Below are positions 26,393 through 36,308 of a stretch of DNA of 62,771 nucleotides, one piece after another. Source of the DNA: Alphaproteobacteria bacterium (GTDB lineage Bacteria; Pseudomonadota; Alphaproteobacteria; M2410); NCBI GenBank assembly GCA_030614785.1, contig JAUWTJ010000012.1:1-62771 (forward strand), given 5' to 3'. The position numbers and the translations under genes were made by a program. The notes beneath the pieces were generated by a model. That model worked only from the letters and a program-made list of their open reading frames with translations. It was not told where the DNA came from and searched no databases. The number at the start of each line of letters is the position of its first letter. The first letter of the stretch is position 1.

Positions 26393-29167
26393 ATGAGCAA
26401 GAATGCAGAAACGGGTACTTATCGCGGTATCGACGATATTTATCGCGAAAACTGGAAATGGGACAAGGTCGCCTGGGCATCGCACTGCATTGATTGCTAT
26501 CCAGGAAATTGCCCCATGCGGGTTTATGTCAAGGACGGCATTGCATGGCGCGAGGAGCCCGCTGCGGTTTTCCCACAAATCGAAAAAGGCGTTCCCGACC
26601 TTAATCCCATGGGGTGCCAGAAAGGCGCCGGATGGACCCGCACCCTCTATGGCAAGGACCGGGTTCTCTATCCTCTGAAGCGCGTCGGCGAACGAGGCGA
26701 GGGAAAGTGGGAACGGGTTTCCTGGGATCAGGCGGCAACCGAGATAGCGGATGCGGTTCTCGATGCCGTGGAAGAAAAAGGGCCTGAGTCGGTCATCGCA
26801 CCGTCGGGGTGCAACATGCATACCTGGGGCCTTTTGGGCCGACCGCTTTACATGGGCGGTATCGGCGGATTGACGATGGACGTCAACGCAGAGATGAACG
26901 ACTTTGCGCCGGGCCACTATTTGACCTACGGGGCGTTCGATCCTGTCTCAAGCATCGACGACTGGTTTCACGCCGGAATTATCCTGATCTGGCATGCCAA
27001 TCCCGTCTATACCAGAATCCCGCATTATCACTTTATTGCCGAGGCACGCTACAAGGGCGCGGAAGTCTACACGATTGCTCCGGACGCCTCCCCGTCCGCA
27101 GTACATGCTGACTATCACTATGGGCTCACGCCAGGAAGCGACGCAGCATTTTCTCTTTCCATGGCGCAGGTTGTGGTCGAGGAAGGTCTTGTCGATGAAA
27201 CATTTGCCAGAGAGCAAACCGACCTACCGCTACTGATGAATCCTGAAACCAAATGCTATCTTCGAGAGTCCGAGATGGAAGATGGTGGCTCGGATGAGCA
27301 GTTCTATGTCTGGGATCTGAAGACAAAAGAAGCCATAAAAGCCCCAAGGGGTACGCTCTTCTGGGGCGATATTGAACCGGCTCTTACAGGAACATTCTCT
27401 GTCACGACCAACTCAGGGACGGTGGAACTCCAGACTGTTCTAACGCAGATGCTTCCCAGGCTGGAAAATTACAAACCGGAACTGGCGACAAAAATTTGCA
27501 ATATTCACCCCGACGCCATTCGGGCTCTGGCGCGCAAGATTGCCTCCCGACGCACCAAAGTCATCTGTTCGCTTTCAAATGCGGGGAAACACTATCACGG
27601 CGATCTCATGGAACGCGCGCAGCTTCTGCTCTTCGGCCTGACAGGTAACTGGGGCAAGCAGGGAACCGGCGTGCAAGCCTGGACCGGTGCGTTCTTTGAT
27701 GGCGCGATGACACTGGTCGCCAAACAATCGAAAGGCCCGGCAGAGCTCGCCATGATGCTCGACATGATTGATGCCGGCAATGCGGAGGCCCGTGCGAAGG
27801 ACCCGACCCTGACCGAAGCAATGATCAAGATTGAGGCGGCCAAGAATTCAGACAATGGCGGAATGGTGCCACCGGTCTTCTTCTGGTATCGCCATGCCGG
27901 GTGCAAGGACAGCTGGCAGAAGAAGGAATGGCATGACCCGTCCATGAAACGGGAGTTTGACGAGTACTTCCAGGAAGCGGTGGAAAAAGACTGGTGGGCG
28001 GGCCAGGACTTTCCACGCGAGGAGCAAACACCACGCGTCCTGATCGAATGCGGTGGCAATGTCCTGAGACGCACCAGGGGCGGCAGCAAGATGCTGCTTG
28101 AGCACTTGTGGCCGGAACTCAACATGATTGTGTCGCTTGATATCCGCATGAGTGCGACCGGGCTGCATTCTGACTTCGTCCTGCCGATTGCCAATCAGTA
28201 TGAAAAAATCGGTTTTGGCATCCCCAGCACTCATACGATGAACCTGACCTTTTGTGATCGGGCCATTGAGCCGCCGGGAGAGGCGGTCAATGAATACGAG
28301 GCCTTCAGGAGACTGTCCGAGAAACTGGAAGAGCGGGCAAAGGCGAGGAATTTCCAGCCCTATACGGACGCCCGGGGCGGCGAGCATAACCTGACCGAGT
28401 GCCACACAAAATTCACCCGGAACGGACAGTTCCTCGATGAGGATATGATGGCCGACGAGATGATCCGGGATACGGCATTCCTGGGTGCCATTCCGTCCAA
28501 CGCCAGCCTCGATGACCTCAGAGAGAAAGGATATTATCGCTGGGAAGGCCTCGGCATTGCGGTTCGGGCTCATTCACAGGCGACAGATCCTGCCCCGGAC
28601 GAGACTTTCGCGCCTTTCCGCAAGCATGTGGAAGGCGGAGAGCCCTGGCCTACTCTGTCGCGCCGGGCACAGTTCCTGATCGAGCACCCGTGGTTCATTG
28701 AAGCGGATGAGCACCTTCCCATTCACAAGGATCCTCCGCAAATCGGCGGCGACTACCCCTTCCAGGTGGCGAGCGGGCATAACCGCTGGAGCATCCACTC
28801 GCTCAACACCGCGAACCATCTGATGTTGGAGACACACAGGGGCGCACCGCACGTCGTGATCAATGATGAAGATGCTGCGCGCCTGAACATTGAGGACAAT
28901 GAAGAAATCCGAATTTTTAATGACCAGGGCGAATATTTCGTTCCTGCCCTGATCTCACCCAGCGCTCAGCCGGGACAGATCGTCATGTATAACGGGTTTG
29001 ACAATTATCAGTTCAAGGACTGGAAAGGTCCCAATGATGCCGAACCGGGGATGGTCAAATGGCTGCACATGGCAGGCGGCTATGGTCATCTCAAATACTA
29101 TTCAATGAACTGGCAGCCCTGCGCGATTATGAGGAACACTCATGTCGGCATCGAAAAGATCAGCTAG
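26393..29167 (+). CDS. Type II molybdoenzyme alpha subunit (alpha4), cytoplasmic type
   Basis: 924-residue catalytic subunit. Cluster ligands are His31, Cys35, Cys40 and Cys75 (NPMGCQKG); the putative Mo-ligand aspartate lies in NDFAPGHYLTYG. The central domain contains SNAGKHYHGDLMERAQ, equivalent to the (C/N)KxYHGDLxERAM segment of the other alphas, and the C-terminal pterin domain is complete. AGGGAG precedes the ATG. There is no signal peptide: the cluster motif begins at residue 31. The beta2 gene follows after 19 bp with a strong AAGGAG. It is in the same subgroup as alpha2 and alpha3. Confidence 0.92.
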   Translation: MSKNAETGTYRGIDDIYRENWKWDKVAWASHCIDCYPGNCPMRVYVKDGIAWREEPAAVFPQIEKGVPDLNPMGCQKGAGWTRTLYGKDRVLYPLKRVGERGEGKWERVSWDQAATEIADAVLDAVEEKGPESVIAPSGCNMHTWGLLGRPLYMGGIGGLTMDVNAEMNDFAPGHYLTYGAFDPVSSIDDWFHAGIILIWHANPVYTRIPHYHFIAEARYKGAEVYTIAPDASPSAVHADYHYGLTPGSDAAFSLSMAQVVVEEGLVDETFAREQTDLPLLMNPETKCYLRESEMEDGGSDEQFYVWDLKTKEAIKAPRGTLFWGDIEPALTGTFSVTTNSGTVELQTVLTQMLPRLENYKPELATKICNIHPDAIRALARKIASRRTKVICSLSNAGKHYHGDLMERAQLLLFGLTGNWGKQGTGVQAWTGAFFDGAMTLVAKQSKGPAELAMMLDMIDAGNAEARAKDPTLTEAMIKIEAAKNSDNGGMVPPVFFWYRHAGCKDSWQKKEWHDPSMKREFDEYFQEAVEKDWWAGQDFPREEQTPRVLIECGGNVLRRTRGGSKMLLEHLWPELNMIVSLDIRMSATGLHSDFVLPIANQYEKIGFGIPSTHTMNLTFCDRAIEPPGEAVNEYEAFRRLSEKLEERAKARNFQPYTDARGGEHNLTECHTKFTRNGQFLDEDMMADEMIRDTAFLGAIPSNASLDDLREKGYYRWEGLGIAVRAHSQATDPAPDETFAPFRKHVEGGEPWPTLSRRAQFLIEHPWFIEADEHLPIHKDPPQIGGDYPFQVASGHNRWSIHSLNTANHLMLETHRGAPHVVINDEDAARLNIEDNEEIRIFNDQGEYFVPALISPSAQPGQIVMYNGFDNYQFKDWKGPNDAEPGMVKWLHMAGGYGHLKYYSMNWQPCAIMRNTHVGIEKIS

Positions 29168-29186
29168 CTAAAAGGAGTAAACGATT

Positions 29187-30227
29187 ATGACTTCTCAGAA
29201 TCGTCAAATAGCCATGGTCTTTGACCTGAACAAATGTATCGGCTGCCAGACTTGTTCCGTCGCCTGTAAAGTGCTGTGGACCCGCAATGAAGGCACCGAC
29301 TATCAGTGGTGGTGCACGGTCAACACCGTCCCCGGGCAAGGCAGCCCGAAGGGGTGGGAGGCTATGGGCGGCGGCTACAAGGACGACACGCTCACGCTCG
29401 GTAAGTTGCCGGAGCGCTCCGAGTTTGGCGGCGGCTGGGACTTCAATTACGACGAGGTCTTCTACGGCAAGGGCAAAGGCGCAGGGGGGGGCCAGGTACC
29501 GCTGCGGGTCAAGGGCGAACAACCGACCTGGGGGCCCAACTGGGATGAAGACCAGGGCGGCGGCAAATACCCGAATAGCTACTATTATTACTTGCCCCGG
29601 CTTTGTAATCACTGCACGCGGCCAGCCTGTGTCGAGGCCTGTCCGTCAAAGGCCATGTACAAGCGCCCCGAGGATGGCATTGTGCTGAGAGACGAGGCGA
29701 AGTGTGAAGGGTCGCAGGACTGCGCCAAAGCCTGTCCCTACAAGAAGATCTTCTTCAACCACGAGCGCGGTGTCAGCCAGCACTGCATTATGTGCCTGCC
29801 GCGCATCGAGGACGGTGTGGCGCCTGCCTGTGCCCGCCAGTGTCCGGGCCGCGCGGTCTTTGTCGGCTTCCTTGATGACACGTCCGGCCCGATCCACAAG
29901 CTGGTCAACGAGTGGAAAGTAGCCATGCCACTGCATCCTGAATATGGCACAAAGCCCAACATGTATTATGTCCCGCCGATCGGTCCCAAACCGATCAACG
30001 CGGATGGATCGATTGATGAGGACACCAACCGCATTCCTGACGCGCTGCTGGAAGAACAGTTTGGCCCCGATGTCCATCAGGCGCTGGCGACACTCCAGGG
30101 CGAAATGGCCAAAACCCGTGAAGGCGGCAAGTCCGCCCTGATGGATATTCTGATTGCCTATCAGTGGAAGGAGCTGTTCTCCGAGTTCACCGTCGACCCG
30201 GTCGATGTTGAACAGGAGGGCCAATAG
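29187..30227 (+). CDS. Iron-sulfur beta subunit of type II molybdoenzyme (beta2)
   Basis: 346-residue homologue of EbdB/DdhB/NarH. Four cysteine groups are visible: CIGCQTCSVAC, CNHCTRPACVEAC, CEGSQDCAKAC and CIMCLPRI...CARQC, with Ser in the third group at the position of the NarH Trp, implying a [3Fe-4S] cluster there. The conserved PLHPEYGTKPNMYYVPP segment precedes the C-terminal helix bundle. A small insertion rich in Gly/Lys (YGKGKGAGGGQ, residues ~93-103) distinguishes it from beta1 and beta3. It is the expected partner of alpha4 and has no signal peptide. No gamma-subunit gene follows. Confidence 0.93.
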   Translation: MTSQNRQIAMVFDLNKCIGCQTCSVACKVLWTRNEGTDYQWWCTVNTVPGQGSPKGWEAMGGGYKDDTLTLGKLPERSEFGGGWDFNYDEVFYGKGKGAGGGQVPLRVKGEQPTWGPNWDEDQGGGKYPNSYYYYLPRLCNHCTRPACVEACPSKAMYKRPEDGIVLRDEAKCEGSQDCAKACPYKKIFFNHERGVSQHCIMCLPRIEDGVAPACARQCPGRAVFVGFLDDTSGPIHKLVNEWKVAMPLHPEYGTKPNMYYVPPIGPKPINADGSIDEDTNRIPDALLEEQFGPDVHQALATLQGEMAKTREGGKSALMDILIAYQWKELFSEFTVDPVDVEQEGQ

Positions 30228-30429
30228 CGCACAGACGTATTGGCCTTCCATTCCGGCACGCGAAGGAACTGTACGCCTTCCGACGCAGGAACAGCCGCGT
30301 TTTTGGTTATCTCGGCATCGGCCCGGGGAACCGCGCGGCCAACCATATTCATACGCTTTTCAAGCGGATCATCCGGCAAGGTCAGATGATTGACCGGAAG
30401 AAAGGTAGACAGGTCATTCAATGGGCGAC

Positions 30430-32286
30430 CTATATGCCAAAGTCATCGAAAGCAATTCGATTTGGTGAAACGCCCATCTCATCCAACGCTTCTTTCACAG
30501 CGCACAACATAGCGGTCGGACCGCATACATAAAAGGAGCAGCGCCCCAGATCTGGATGACTGTCTAATAGTCGCTCTTTCAAAACTTGACTTATAAAACC
30601 CGTCATACCATTCCAGGTCTCATCATCTTGTACATCAGAAAGAGCAACGTGAAACGAGAAGTGGTTATGGCGGTCGGCCAGAGATTCCATTTCCTCTTTA
30701 TAAAGAGTGTCACTAGTCGTCCGGGCACCATACCAGAATGACATGCGATTGGTCGACCCCCGCATTTTCAATTGATCCACAATCATTGACCGCAGAGGGG
30801 CCATGCCCGCACCGCCGCCAACAAAGATCATGTCATCACTATCTTCTCTTATCGCAAAATCACCGAAAGGCCCCCGCAAAGAAACCGAATCTCCGGCTCT
30901 TAATCCGGCGAGATATGCGGAGCCTATCCCAACCGGAACACCCGGAATGTCGGGGTTTGGCAATGCCAACCGCACGTTCAATAGCAGCTCGCCATTCATT
31001 TCGCTCGGCGCATTGGCGATCGAATAGGCCCGGCGAACAATCTCATCTGTTCCAAATTGAACCGGCACTCCACTTTCTAGCCAGAAATTCCGAACGACTT
31101 CAGGAATGGGCAACTGATCAAGCGACGATTCAAAGACAGGGACTTCAATTTGCAAATAGCTACCCGCGCGGAAATCCAACGTTACTTTTCCAGAAAGTGC
31201 AAGTCGGATCTCACAGATATAAGGAGTCACAAAGCGAGTGCGAGCAACCGTCGCATAAAAAGTTGGGCTATTGAGCAAACCATGTGGAAGTGTAATGGTA
31301 GCATCAGCATCGATTCGGTGTTGGCAGGCCAAGCGATAGCCTTGCTGCAATTCAATGTCTGGAATTTGACGTCGATCGGCCGGGGATATTTTGACACCCG
31401 AGGAAATGCGAACACGGCAGAGGCCGCAGTTTCCTCCGCCGCCGCACGAAGAAGGCAACGCGTATCCCTCAGCGGCCAACCCCTGAAAAAGGGTTATCGT
31501 CGAGCGCATGTATACGGTCTTGTTCTCTGATCCTTCGTTTTCAAGAATTTTAAATTTATGCCGCAGATTGCGTTTCCGAAAATTACTCACCAGAGCAAAA
31601 TCTTCACGCCTGAAGCTGTCCCACCAAAGGATCAGACCGGTGGCCCCCAACCACAACAAAATCAAAGCCGTCGTGATGACCAGAACATTGTTGAAGTTTG
31701 AACGGCCAGTATAGTCCATGATATGAAGCATCCAGACGAAATCGAAAATACGCCAATATGTATTGCGCCGTTCCAGGACCGCTCCGTCCCTTGCAGAAAT
31801 GTAGAGGCTGGTGTTTTCACGATCATCGTAATCAACTTTCCAAACCGGGGCTTGGCGGCGCCGAATGGCCAGTGTCACCTCATCAAGCCTTTGTACTGCC
31901 GCAATAGCGCCCGGGCCGGAATAGTCTGCAGCGGCAAGCTTTCGCGCCAGAAGTTCATCAATTGAGATGACAAGGCCGGTCCCTGCGTCTTCAAGATGGA
32001 CACCTTCTGTTGTCACAACCCGATAGACCGTATGGCCGTCAAACGTTGCAAGACTTATCGATTCGATTGACGCTTCAGGCGGTGAGCCAATCTGTAAAGA
32101 AGTTCGATCAACCATCTTCGATGTCCAGGAAATCGACGTAACCGGAGGAGCCAGACGTCGAAAGTGATCTCCCCGAACAAGGTCATGCGGCAAAAGCCCC
32201 ATTACTAATCCACTTAACATCCATAGGAAAAGCTGGAGCCCTAGAGTGATAGCTATCCATTTGTGAATAGACCGAATGGAGCTCAT
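30430..32286 (-). CDS. PepSY membrane domain fused to an NqrF-like [2Fe-2S] flavin reductase
   Basis: 618-residue fusion. Residues 1-~235 are a PepSY-TM module with helices at ~10-35 and ~195-220. A plant-type [2Fe-2S] ferredoxin domain follows at ~260-345 with SCGGGGNCGLC plus a distal cysteine (RLACQHR). Residues ~350-618 form a ferredoxin-NADP-reductase-type module with the flavin motif RAYSIANAP, the nucleotide motif GGGAGMAPLRS and C-terminal CGPTAML. The order ferredoxin then FAD/NAD(P) domain is that of NqrF. It probably carries electrons from cytoplasmic NAD(P)H into or across the membrane, perhaps to reduce a metal or siderophore brought in by the TonB receptor encoded upstream. Its PepSY part is a paralogue of the preceding gene, which it overlaps by 4 bp. 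Confidence 0.82.
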   Translation of the reverse strand: MSSIRSIHKWIAITLGLQLFLWMLSGLVMGLLPHDLVRGDHFRRLAPPVTSISWTSKMVDRTSLQIGSPPEASIESISLATFDGHTVYRVVTTEGVHLEDAGTGLVISIDELLARKLAAADYSGPGAIAAVQRLDEVTLAIRRRQAPVWKVDYDDRENTSLYISARDGAVLERRNTYWRIFDFVWMLHIMDYTGRSNFNNVLVITTALILLWLGATGLILWWDSFRREDFALVSNFRKRNLRHKFKILENEGSENKTVYMRSTITLFQGLAAEGYALPSSCGGGGNCGLCRVRISSGVKISPADRRQIPDIELQQGYRLACQHRIDADATITLPHGLLNSPTFYATVARTRFVTPYICEIRLALSGKVTLDFRAGSYLQIEVPVFESSLDQLPIPEVVRNFWLESGVPVQFGTDEIVRRAYSIANAPSEMNGELLLNVRLALPNPDIPGVPVGIGSAYLAGLRAGDSVSLRGPFGDFAIREDSDDMIFVGGGAGMAPLRSMIVDQLKMRGSTNRMSFWYGARTTSDTLYKEEMESLADRHNHFSFHVALSDVQDDETWNGMTGFISQVLKERLLDSHPDLGRCSFYVCGPTAMLCAVKEALDEMGVSPNRIAFDDFGI

Positions 32287-33032
32287 GAACGCTCTCCAGC
32301 CAAACGTCCAGCACTTTGGCCCTGATTGCGCTTCTTTGAGCTAAAGCTATAAAATGCCAGCCAAAGTCCAAATATCGACATCAGAAACCCTGTGAACGCC
32401 GCGACGCGGAAGAGATTATTATTCACATCGTTTCGCTCATCATAGTCCATGATGTGAAGCATCCATACGAAATCAAATACCCGCCAGAAGGTGTGGCGAC
32501 GAGTGACCAGATGGCCTTCATCCGGTGAAATGTAAAATGTTGAACTCCCAAAATCATCAAAACGGATTTGCCACAGCGGCAAGGTCCGTGTCTGGATTTC
32601 TGTTGGTGGTGGATTTTCCCCCGTGAGCAGAACCGCCTCAAGAACACTTTGATCACGTGTGTAATGGTATTGCGCAATCGCCACGGCATCCTCCCGGCTC
32701 AACGGAGAGCGTTCCTTGCCGGTAATCGCGTCAACCAGATGCCCGCCCTCGGGTTCCTTGATGCGGTAGTGCGGTTGGCCCATCCATGTGGCAAGTGTAA
32801 TGCGGTGAGCATCTGGAAACCGCCTCTGAATGTCAGCGAAGGACTTCAATGCAGACAGATCCTCAGGTAGCGGTTCCATCATGTTTTGAACAAGGTGGTC
32901 ACCATGAATAAAATCCAGATCGATCACGACCATATACACACCGCCCAACAGCCAAAACAGGGCCTGCACGCCAATCACAAGGGATAGCCACTTATGCCAT
33001 TTGCGAACAGTGAATACAAAATTGGTCGTCAT
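32283..33032 (-). CDS. PepSY-TM domain membrane protein
   Basis: 249-residue protein with a membrane helix near residues 14-38 starting HKWLSLVIGVQALFW and another near 208-232, flanking a periplasmic PepSY-type domain. The segment WRVFDFVWMLHIMDYDERND before the second helix is almost identical to the equivalent part of the downstream fusion protein, showing a duplication. PepSY-TM proteins commonly accompany TonB-dependent receptors for iron or other metals and are thought to take part in reduction at the inner membrane. The histidines in the HKW and LHIMDY motifs are candidate haem ligands. Confidence 0.82.
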   Translation of the reverse strand: MTTNFVFTVRKWHKWLSLVIGVQALFWLLGGVYMVVIDLDFIHGDHLVQNMMEPLPEDLSALKSFADIQRRFPDAHRITLATWMGQPHYRIKEPEGGHLVDAITGKERSPLSREDAVAIAQYHYTRDQSVLEAVLLTGENPPPTEIQTRTLPLWQIRFDDFGSSTFYISPDEGHLVTRRHTFWRVFDFVWMLHIMDYDERNDVNNNLFRVAAFTGFLMSIFGLWLAFYSFSSKKRNQGQSAGRLAGERS

Positions 33033-33054
33033 GCCTGATCTCTCTCTTAGAAAA

Positions 33055-33180
33055 TTATCGAATTTCGAAGATCAAAGTTGACCCGCCGGATTCGTAATCC
33101 AGAATGTCAACGTCCACCAGAGGGGTCATGTGAATGAGGACCATAATAAGAGAAATGGCAGGGACTTTTAATCGATTCAT
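33055..33180 (-). CDS. Possible 41-residue membrane peptide
   Basis: Short frame between the TonB receptor and the PepSY gene, same strand. It begins MNRLKVPAISLIMVLIHM, a basic start followed by one hydrophobic helix, then an acidic stretch ending FEIR. It fills nearly all of the space between its neighbours and ends 22 bp before the next start. The ribosome binding site is weak (GGAC about 10 bases upstream). I do not recognise a family. It may be a small operon-encoded membrane protein or a chance frame. Confidence 0.35.
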   Translation of the reverse strand: MNRLKVPAISLIMVLIHMTPLVDVDILDYESGGSTLIFEIR

Positions 33181-33266
33181 CAGTTCGTCCAAATCAATGT
33201 AACTTCAAAACATTAGTTGAAAAACGGGCGGACCGACGCCCGCCCGAACTTGTTACAACCCTGAGA

Positions 33267-35969
33267 TTACTGCAAGCGGTAGGTGAAACGAACATAGCCG
33301 CGACGACCAAGAAGGTCATATGTCATCGTATCTGTGTTCGCATCTGTCCAGCTGGAGACGTACGGAGCGTCTTGCTGGAACAGGTTATCGATACCGGCAC
33401 TGATACGTACTTGATCAGAAACGCGGTAGGAAAGCTGGGCGTTGTTATAGAACACAGCGTCCATGTGTGATCCCGCGCCGGTTTTTGCACTGGTGTCATC
33501 TGCCGCTCCGATCATCTGGATTGAATAATTGCCAGACCACCTCTCGCCTTGTGTTGACCACGTCGCCAGCGCCCGCCATTCCGGGTACCCGCCGCTACAG
33601 CAACCAATATGACCGGCAATTTCTCGGGCTGCATCTCCTTCGAAATCCACAGCAGAGTACTCTGACAGATAGGTAGTCTGGAGGTCCACTGAATGCGACA
33701 TGCCCTGGGCATCGAATTTGTAGACAATGCCTACGTCAATTCCCGACATGACCTCGGTGCCAGTATTGGCCTTTTGTGTGGACAGAAAATTGACCTCACC
33801 ACCAAGGGAATCCCGGGTGTGGTGAGCCGCCTTGCAGAACTCATGGGACAATCCGGAAGAATTGTAACAAAGCGCCAGCTTCGTTGTTCCGGGTGTGGAG
33901 CGGATTGCATCTTCAATTTCGATATCAAAATAATCAATCGTAATTGACAGTCCATCCAGCGGTTCGGCCACGATACCGACCGTAAAGGAAGTGGCGGTTT
34001 CTGGCTCAAGATTTGGATTGCCGCCTCGATCAGTACTGATGGTTGAGCTTGTCTGAACATAGCCCAGAGGAACGCCCGCTGCCTGACAGTTCAGGTAAAG
34101 GTCATCTGTTGCACTGCCAAGATCCCATTGGTGACACGGATCGACCGTTGGCATGTTCCCTTCCGAGACGCCGCTAAACAAATCCGGAACATTTGGAATA
34201 CGAAATGCTGTGGTGTAAGTGCCGCGAACCTTGAACATATCATTGACGCGCCAGTTCAGACCAACCTTGTAGGTGTTGTCACCATCAAAACGGTCATATT
34301 CCGACATGCGAACCGCAACATCAAGATCGACGGCCTCGGCCATTTCTACATTTGCCAGCAGGGGAATATGAATTTCACCATAGATTTCCTTGGACTCAAT
34401 TACACCGGAAATTGGATCATCCTGATTGCCAAGGGCCAACCCGGCAACGCTCAATGAATCCGGCGTACGCCAGCCTTTTTCTTCACGCCATTCAGCGCCA
34501 ACAGCGACACCGACTGTGCCCGCAGGTAATTCAAAAACATCACCGTATACATTACCACTAAGGCCCATTTGCGCGTTGCCGCCAATGCCAGTCTCGGTAA
34601 ACACAATGTAGTCGAGAACCTCCTGCGTCACGTCTCCATAGCCAAACAGGTCGGCACAGGGAATGCCAGGCTGAATATCACATACCAGCACATCGAGAGT
34701 CTCGGAGAGACGACCCATATTGATATTATTCAGGACAGCATCTGAACCGGTGTTGCGACCCCAGTTAAAGGCAGTGTCAAAGCTCCAATTGTCGTTGATA
34801 GCACCTTCAAAGCCGGTCACAACACGGAATGTATCGGTCTCTTGCTCAAAATATCGAGCACCGTTTTCCAGGAGCCTGCGACTACGCATTGTAAAGTCGA
34901 TACCAGTCGGGTTGGTTGGGTGGTCCCAGGCAAAGTCGATCCCTTTCAATGTCGCAGGCGATGCGGGCTGACTGGACCAACGCTTGGTATACATGAGCTC
35001 TGCAAACAGATTGACAGAATCTGTAACAGCAAACGACCCTAGTGTAGAAAAGCTCAAACGCTCCATGGGATTGGAAGCATTGAAGTATTCATTGTAATTG
35101 AAGCCGTCTGTCGCACTATCATATATAGCAAATGCCTCTCCATCTCCGCCCAGGATCTGATTGAAATTGATGCGTGTAACGATAGGCGTGACGGCCCCTC
35201 CTGGCAAAGTATAACCCGCAGGAACATTACCGTTCCCACCAATGGTGTGTGAACTGAGGAAGTTACAGTTTCCACCAGGTGACTCCGGACACGGAGCCCG
35301 ACTATCGATCCACATGGGAGCTGCTCGGTTATCCTGATAACTCATATTGACCATCAGATGGCCTTGATCACTGTTGGCCCCCCAGGTCACATCAAGCAGG
35401 AGTTCCTCGCCGTCACCCTCATCGGTCGTTCCAAGTTTCAACTCGGCTTCGAGTCCGTCAAAACTGTCTTTTGTTATGAGGTTGACAACACCAGCGATCG
35501 CATCTGCGCCATATGTTGCCGAAGCACCGTCTTTCAACACTTCAACCCGAGAAATCAGAGACATTGGGATCATCGACAAGTCGACAGCGCTATTCGCGCC
35601 AGTACCACCAAAAACCACACGGCGGCCATTTATAAGGACCAACGTTCTATTGATACCCAGCCCTCTCAAATTGATTTGTGGGGTGCCCCAACCATTGGAA
35701 ACCCAATAAGCACTGGTTGAATTACCGCCAAACCCGGCTGCAGCTGGCATCCGCTGCAACAAAGTTTCAAGATTGGTAATACCACTGTTTTCGATATCCG
35801 TTTCACTCAATACCGTCACCGGGCCAACACTTGTAAGATCAGTCCTTTGGATGCGGCTACCGGTTACCAATATTTCTTCAATAGAATCTTGTGCAAGCAC
35901 CGGACCTTTACTGATGGTTAATGCGCTGGTTGATAGCGCCATAGCCAAGATTAATTTTCTTTTCAACAT
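33267..35969 (-). CDS. TonB-dependent outer membrane receptor
   Basis: 900-residue outer membrane beta-barrel receptor for TonB-driven uptake. The signal peptide covers residues 1-26 (ending VLAQ). The TonB box region is EEILVTGSRI, and the plug domain runs to about residue 170 with INLRGLGINRTLVLINGRR and VEVLKDGASATYGADAIAGVVNLIT. The rest is barrel, ending with RRGYVRFTYRLQ. GGAGAATAGAAG precedes the ATG. This size and plug type is common in alphaproteobacteria for varied ligands, so substrate cannot be deduced from sequence. Neighbours DUF2946 and two PepSY proteins suggest metal or metallophore uptake; an organic growth substrate of the molybdoenzyme is the alternative. Confidence 0.92.
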   Translation of the reverse strand: MLKRKLILAMALSTSALTISKGPVLAQDSIEEILVTGSRIQRTDLTSVGPVTVLSETDIENSGITNLETLLQRMPAAAGFGGNSTSAYWVSNGWGTPQINLRGLGINRTLVLINGRRVVFGGTGANSAVDLSMIPMSLISRVEVLKDGASATYGADAIAGVVNLITKDSFDGLEAELKLGTTDEGDGEELLLDVTWGANSDQGHLMVNMSYQDNRAAPMWIDSRAPCPESPGGNCNFLSSHTIGGNGNVPAGYTLPGGAVTPIVTRINFNQILGGDGEAFAIYDSATDGFNYNEYFNASNPMERLSFSTLGSFAVTDSVNLFAELMYTKRWSSQPASPATLKGIDFAWDHPTNPTGIDFTMRSRRLLENGARYFEQETDTFRVVTGFEGAINDNWSFDTAFNWGRNTGSDAVLNNINMGRLSETLDVLVCDIQPGIPCADLFGYGDVTQEVLDYIVFTETGIGGNAQMGLSGNVYGDVFELPAGTVGVAVGAEWREEKGWRTPDSLSVAGLALGNQDDPISGVIESKEIYGEIHIPLLANVEMAEAVDLDVAVRMSEYDRFDGDNTYKVGLNWRVNDMFKVRGTYTTAFRIPNVPDLFSGVSEGNMPTVDPCHQWDLGSATDDLYLNCQAAGVPLGYVQTSSTISTDRGGNPNLEPETATSFTVGIVAEPLDGLSITIDYFDIEIEDAIRSTPGTTKLALCYNSSGLSHEFCKAAHHTRDSLGGEVNFLSTQKANTGTEVMSGIDVGIVYKFDAQGMSHSVDLQTTYLSEYSAVDFEGDAAREIAGHIGCCSGGYPEWRALATWSTQGERWSGNYSIQMIGAADDTSAKTGAGSHMDAVFYNNAQLSYRVSDQVRISAGIDNLFQQDAPYVSSWTDANTDTMTYDLLGRRGYVRFTYRLQ

Positions 35970-36308
35970 CTTCTATTCTCCATGATTTTACCCTAGCCAG
36001 ATCCGATCCTCAGGAATCGAACCCGCCTCTAAGTTCCCTTTGCAGTAATTTTTGTTAATTTGATAAGCGAAAAACTTTGGATCTACCAACACCCCTCTGT
36101 CGCAACGGATGCAGGGCTGTATAGACAGCGTTAGAAATGATCACGGATGATAATTTCAAAAAGGGACGCGTGTTTGCGTAGCGAGCGCCGTCAGGCGCAC
36201 CACAGATATCTCTAATGGACATGGTTTTATTCTCAGGTTTGACTTTGTTGGATTAAGACATACTGCGTGCCACCGAAGGTCGGCGTGCACTGGCAGAGTC
36301 AGATAAGG
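35970..36308. other. Intergenic region upstream of the TonB receptor gene
   Basis: No gene seen in about 340 bp. The side next to the receptor gene is AT-rich and probably holds its promoter. A hairpin GCGCC-GTCA-GGCGC lies at 36185-36198 but is not followed by a T-run on either strand, so it is not a convincing terminator. A stretch at 36010-36025 resembles a tRNA T-arm but no tRNA can be folded around it. Confidence 0.4.

Noticed and set aside
30161-30421. Minus-strand frame starting MNDLSTFLPVNHL with a VGRAVPRADAE segment like the start of xanthine-dehydrogenase-type proteins
   Set aside because: Its second half lies antisense to the end of beta2, similarity is limited to about ten residues, and there is no ribosome binding site. 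At most a very old fragment.
36004-36030. Minus-strand sequence resembling a tRNA T-arm (GGGTTCGATTCC)
   Set aside because: The T-stem pairs at only four of five positions and no D-arm, anticodon stem or acceptor stem can be found around it. No integrase or direct repeat supports an attachment site.
36185-36198. Terminator hairpin GCGCC-GTCA-GGCGC
   Set aside because: No T-run follows on either strand.
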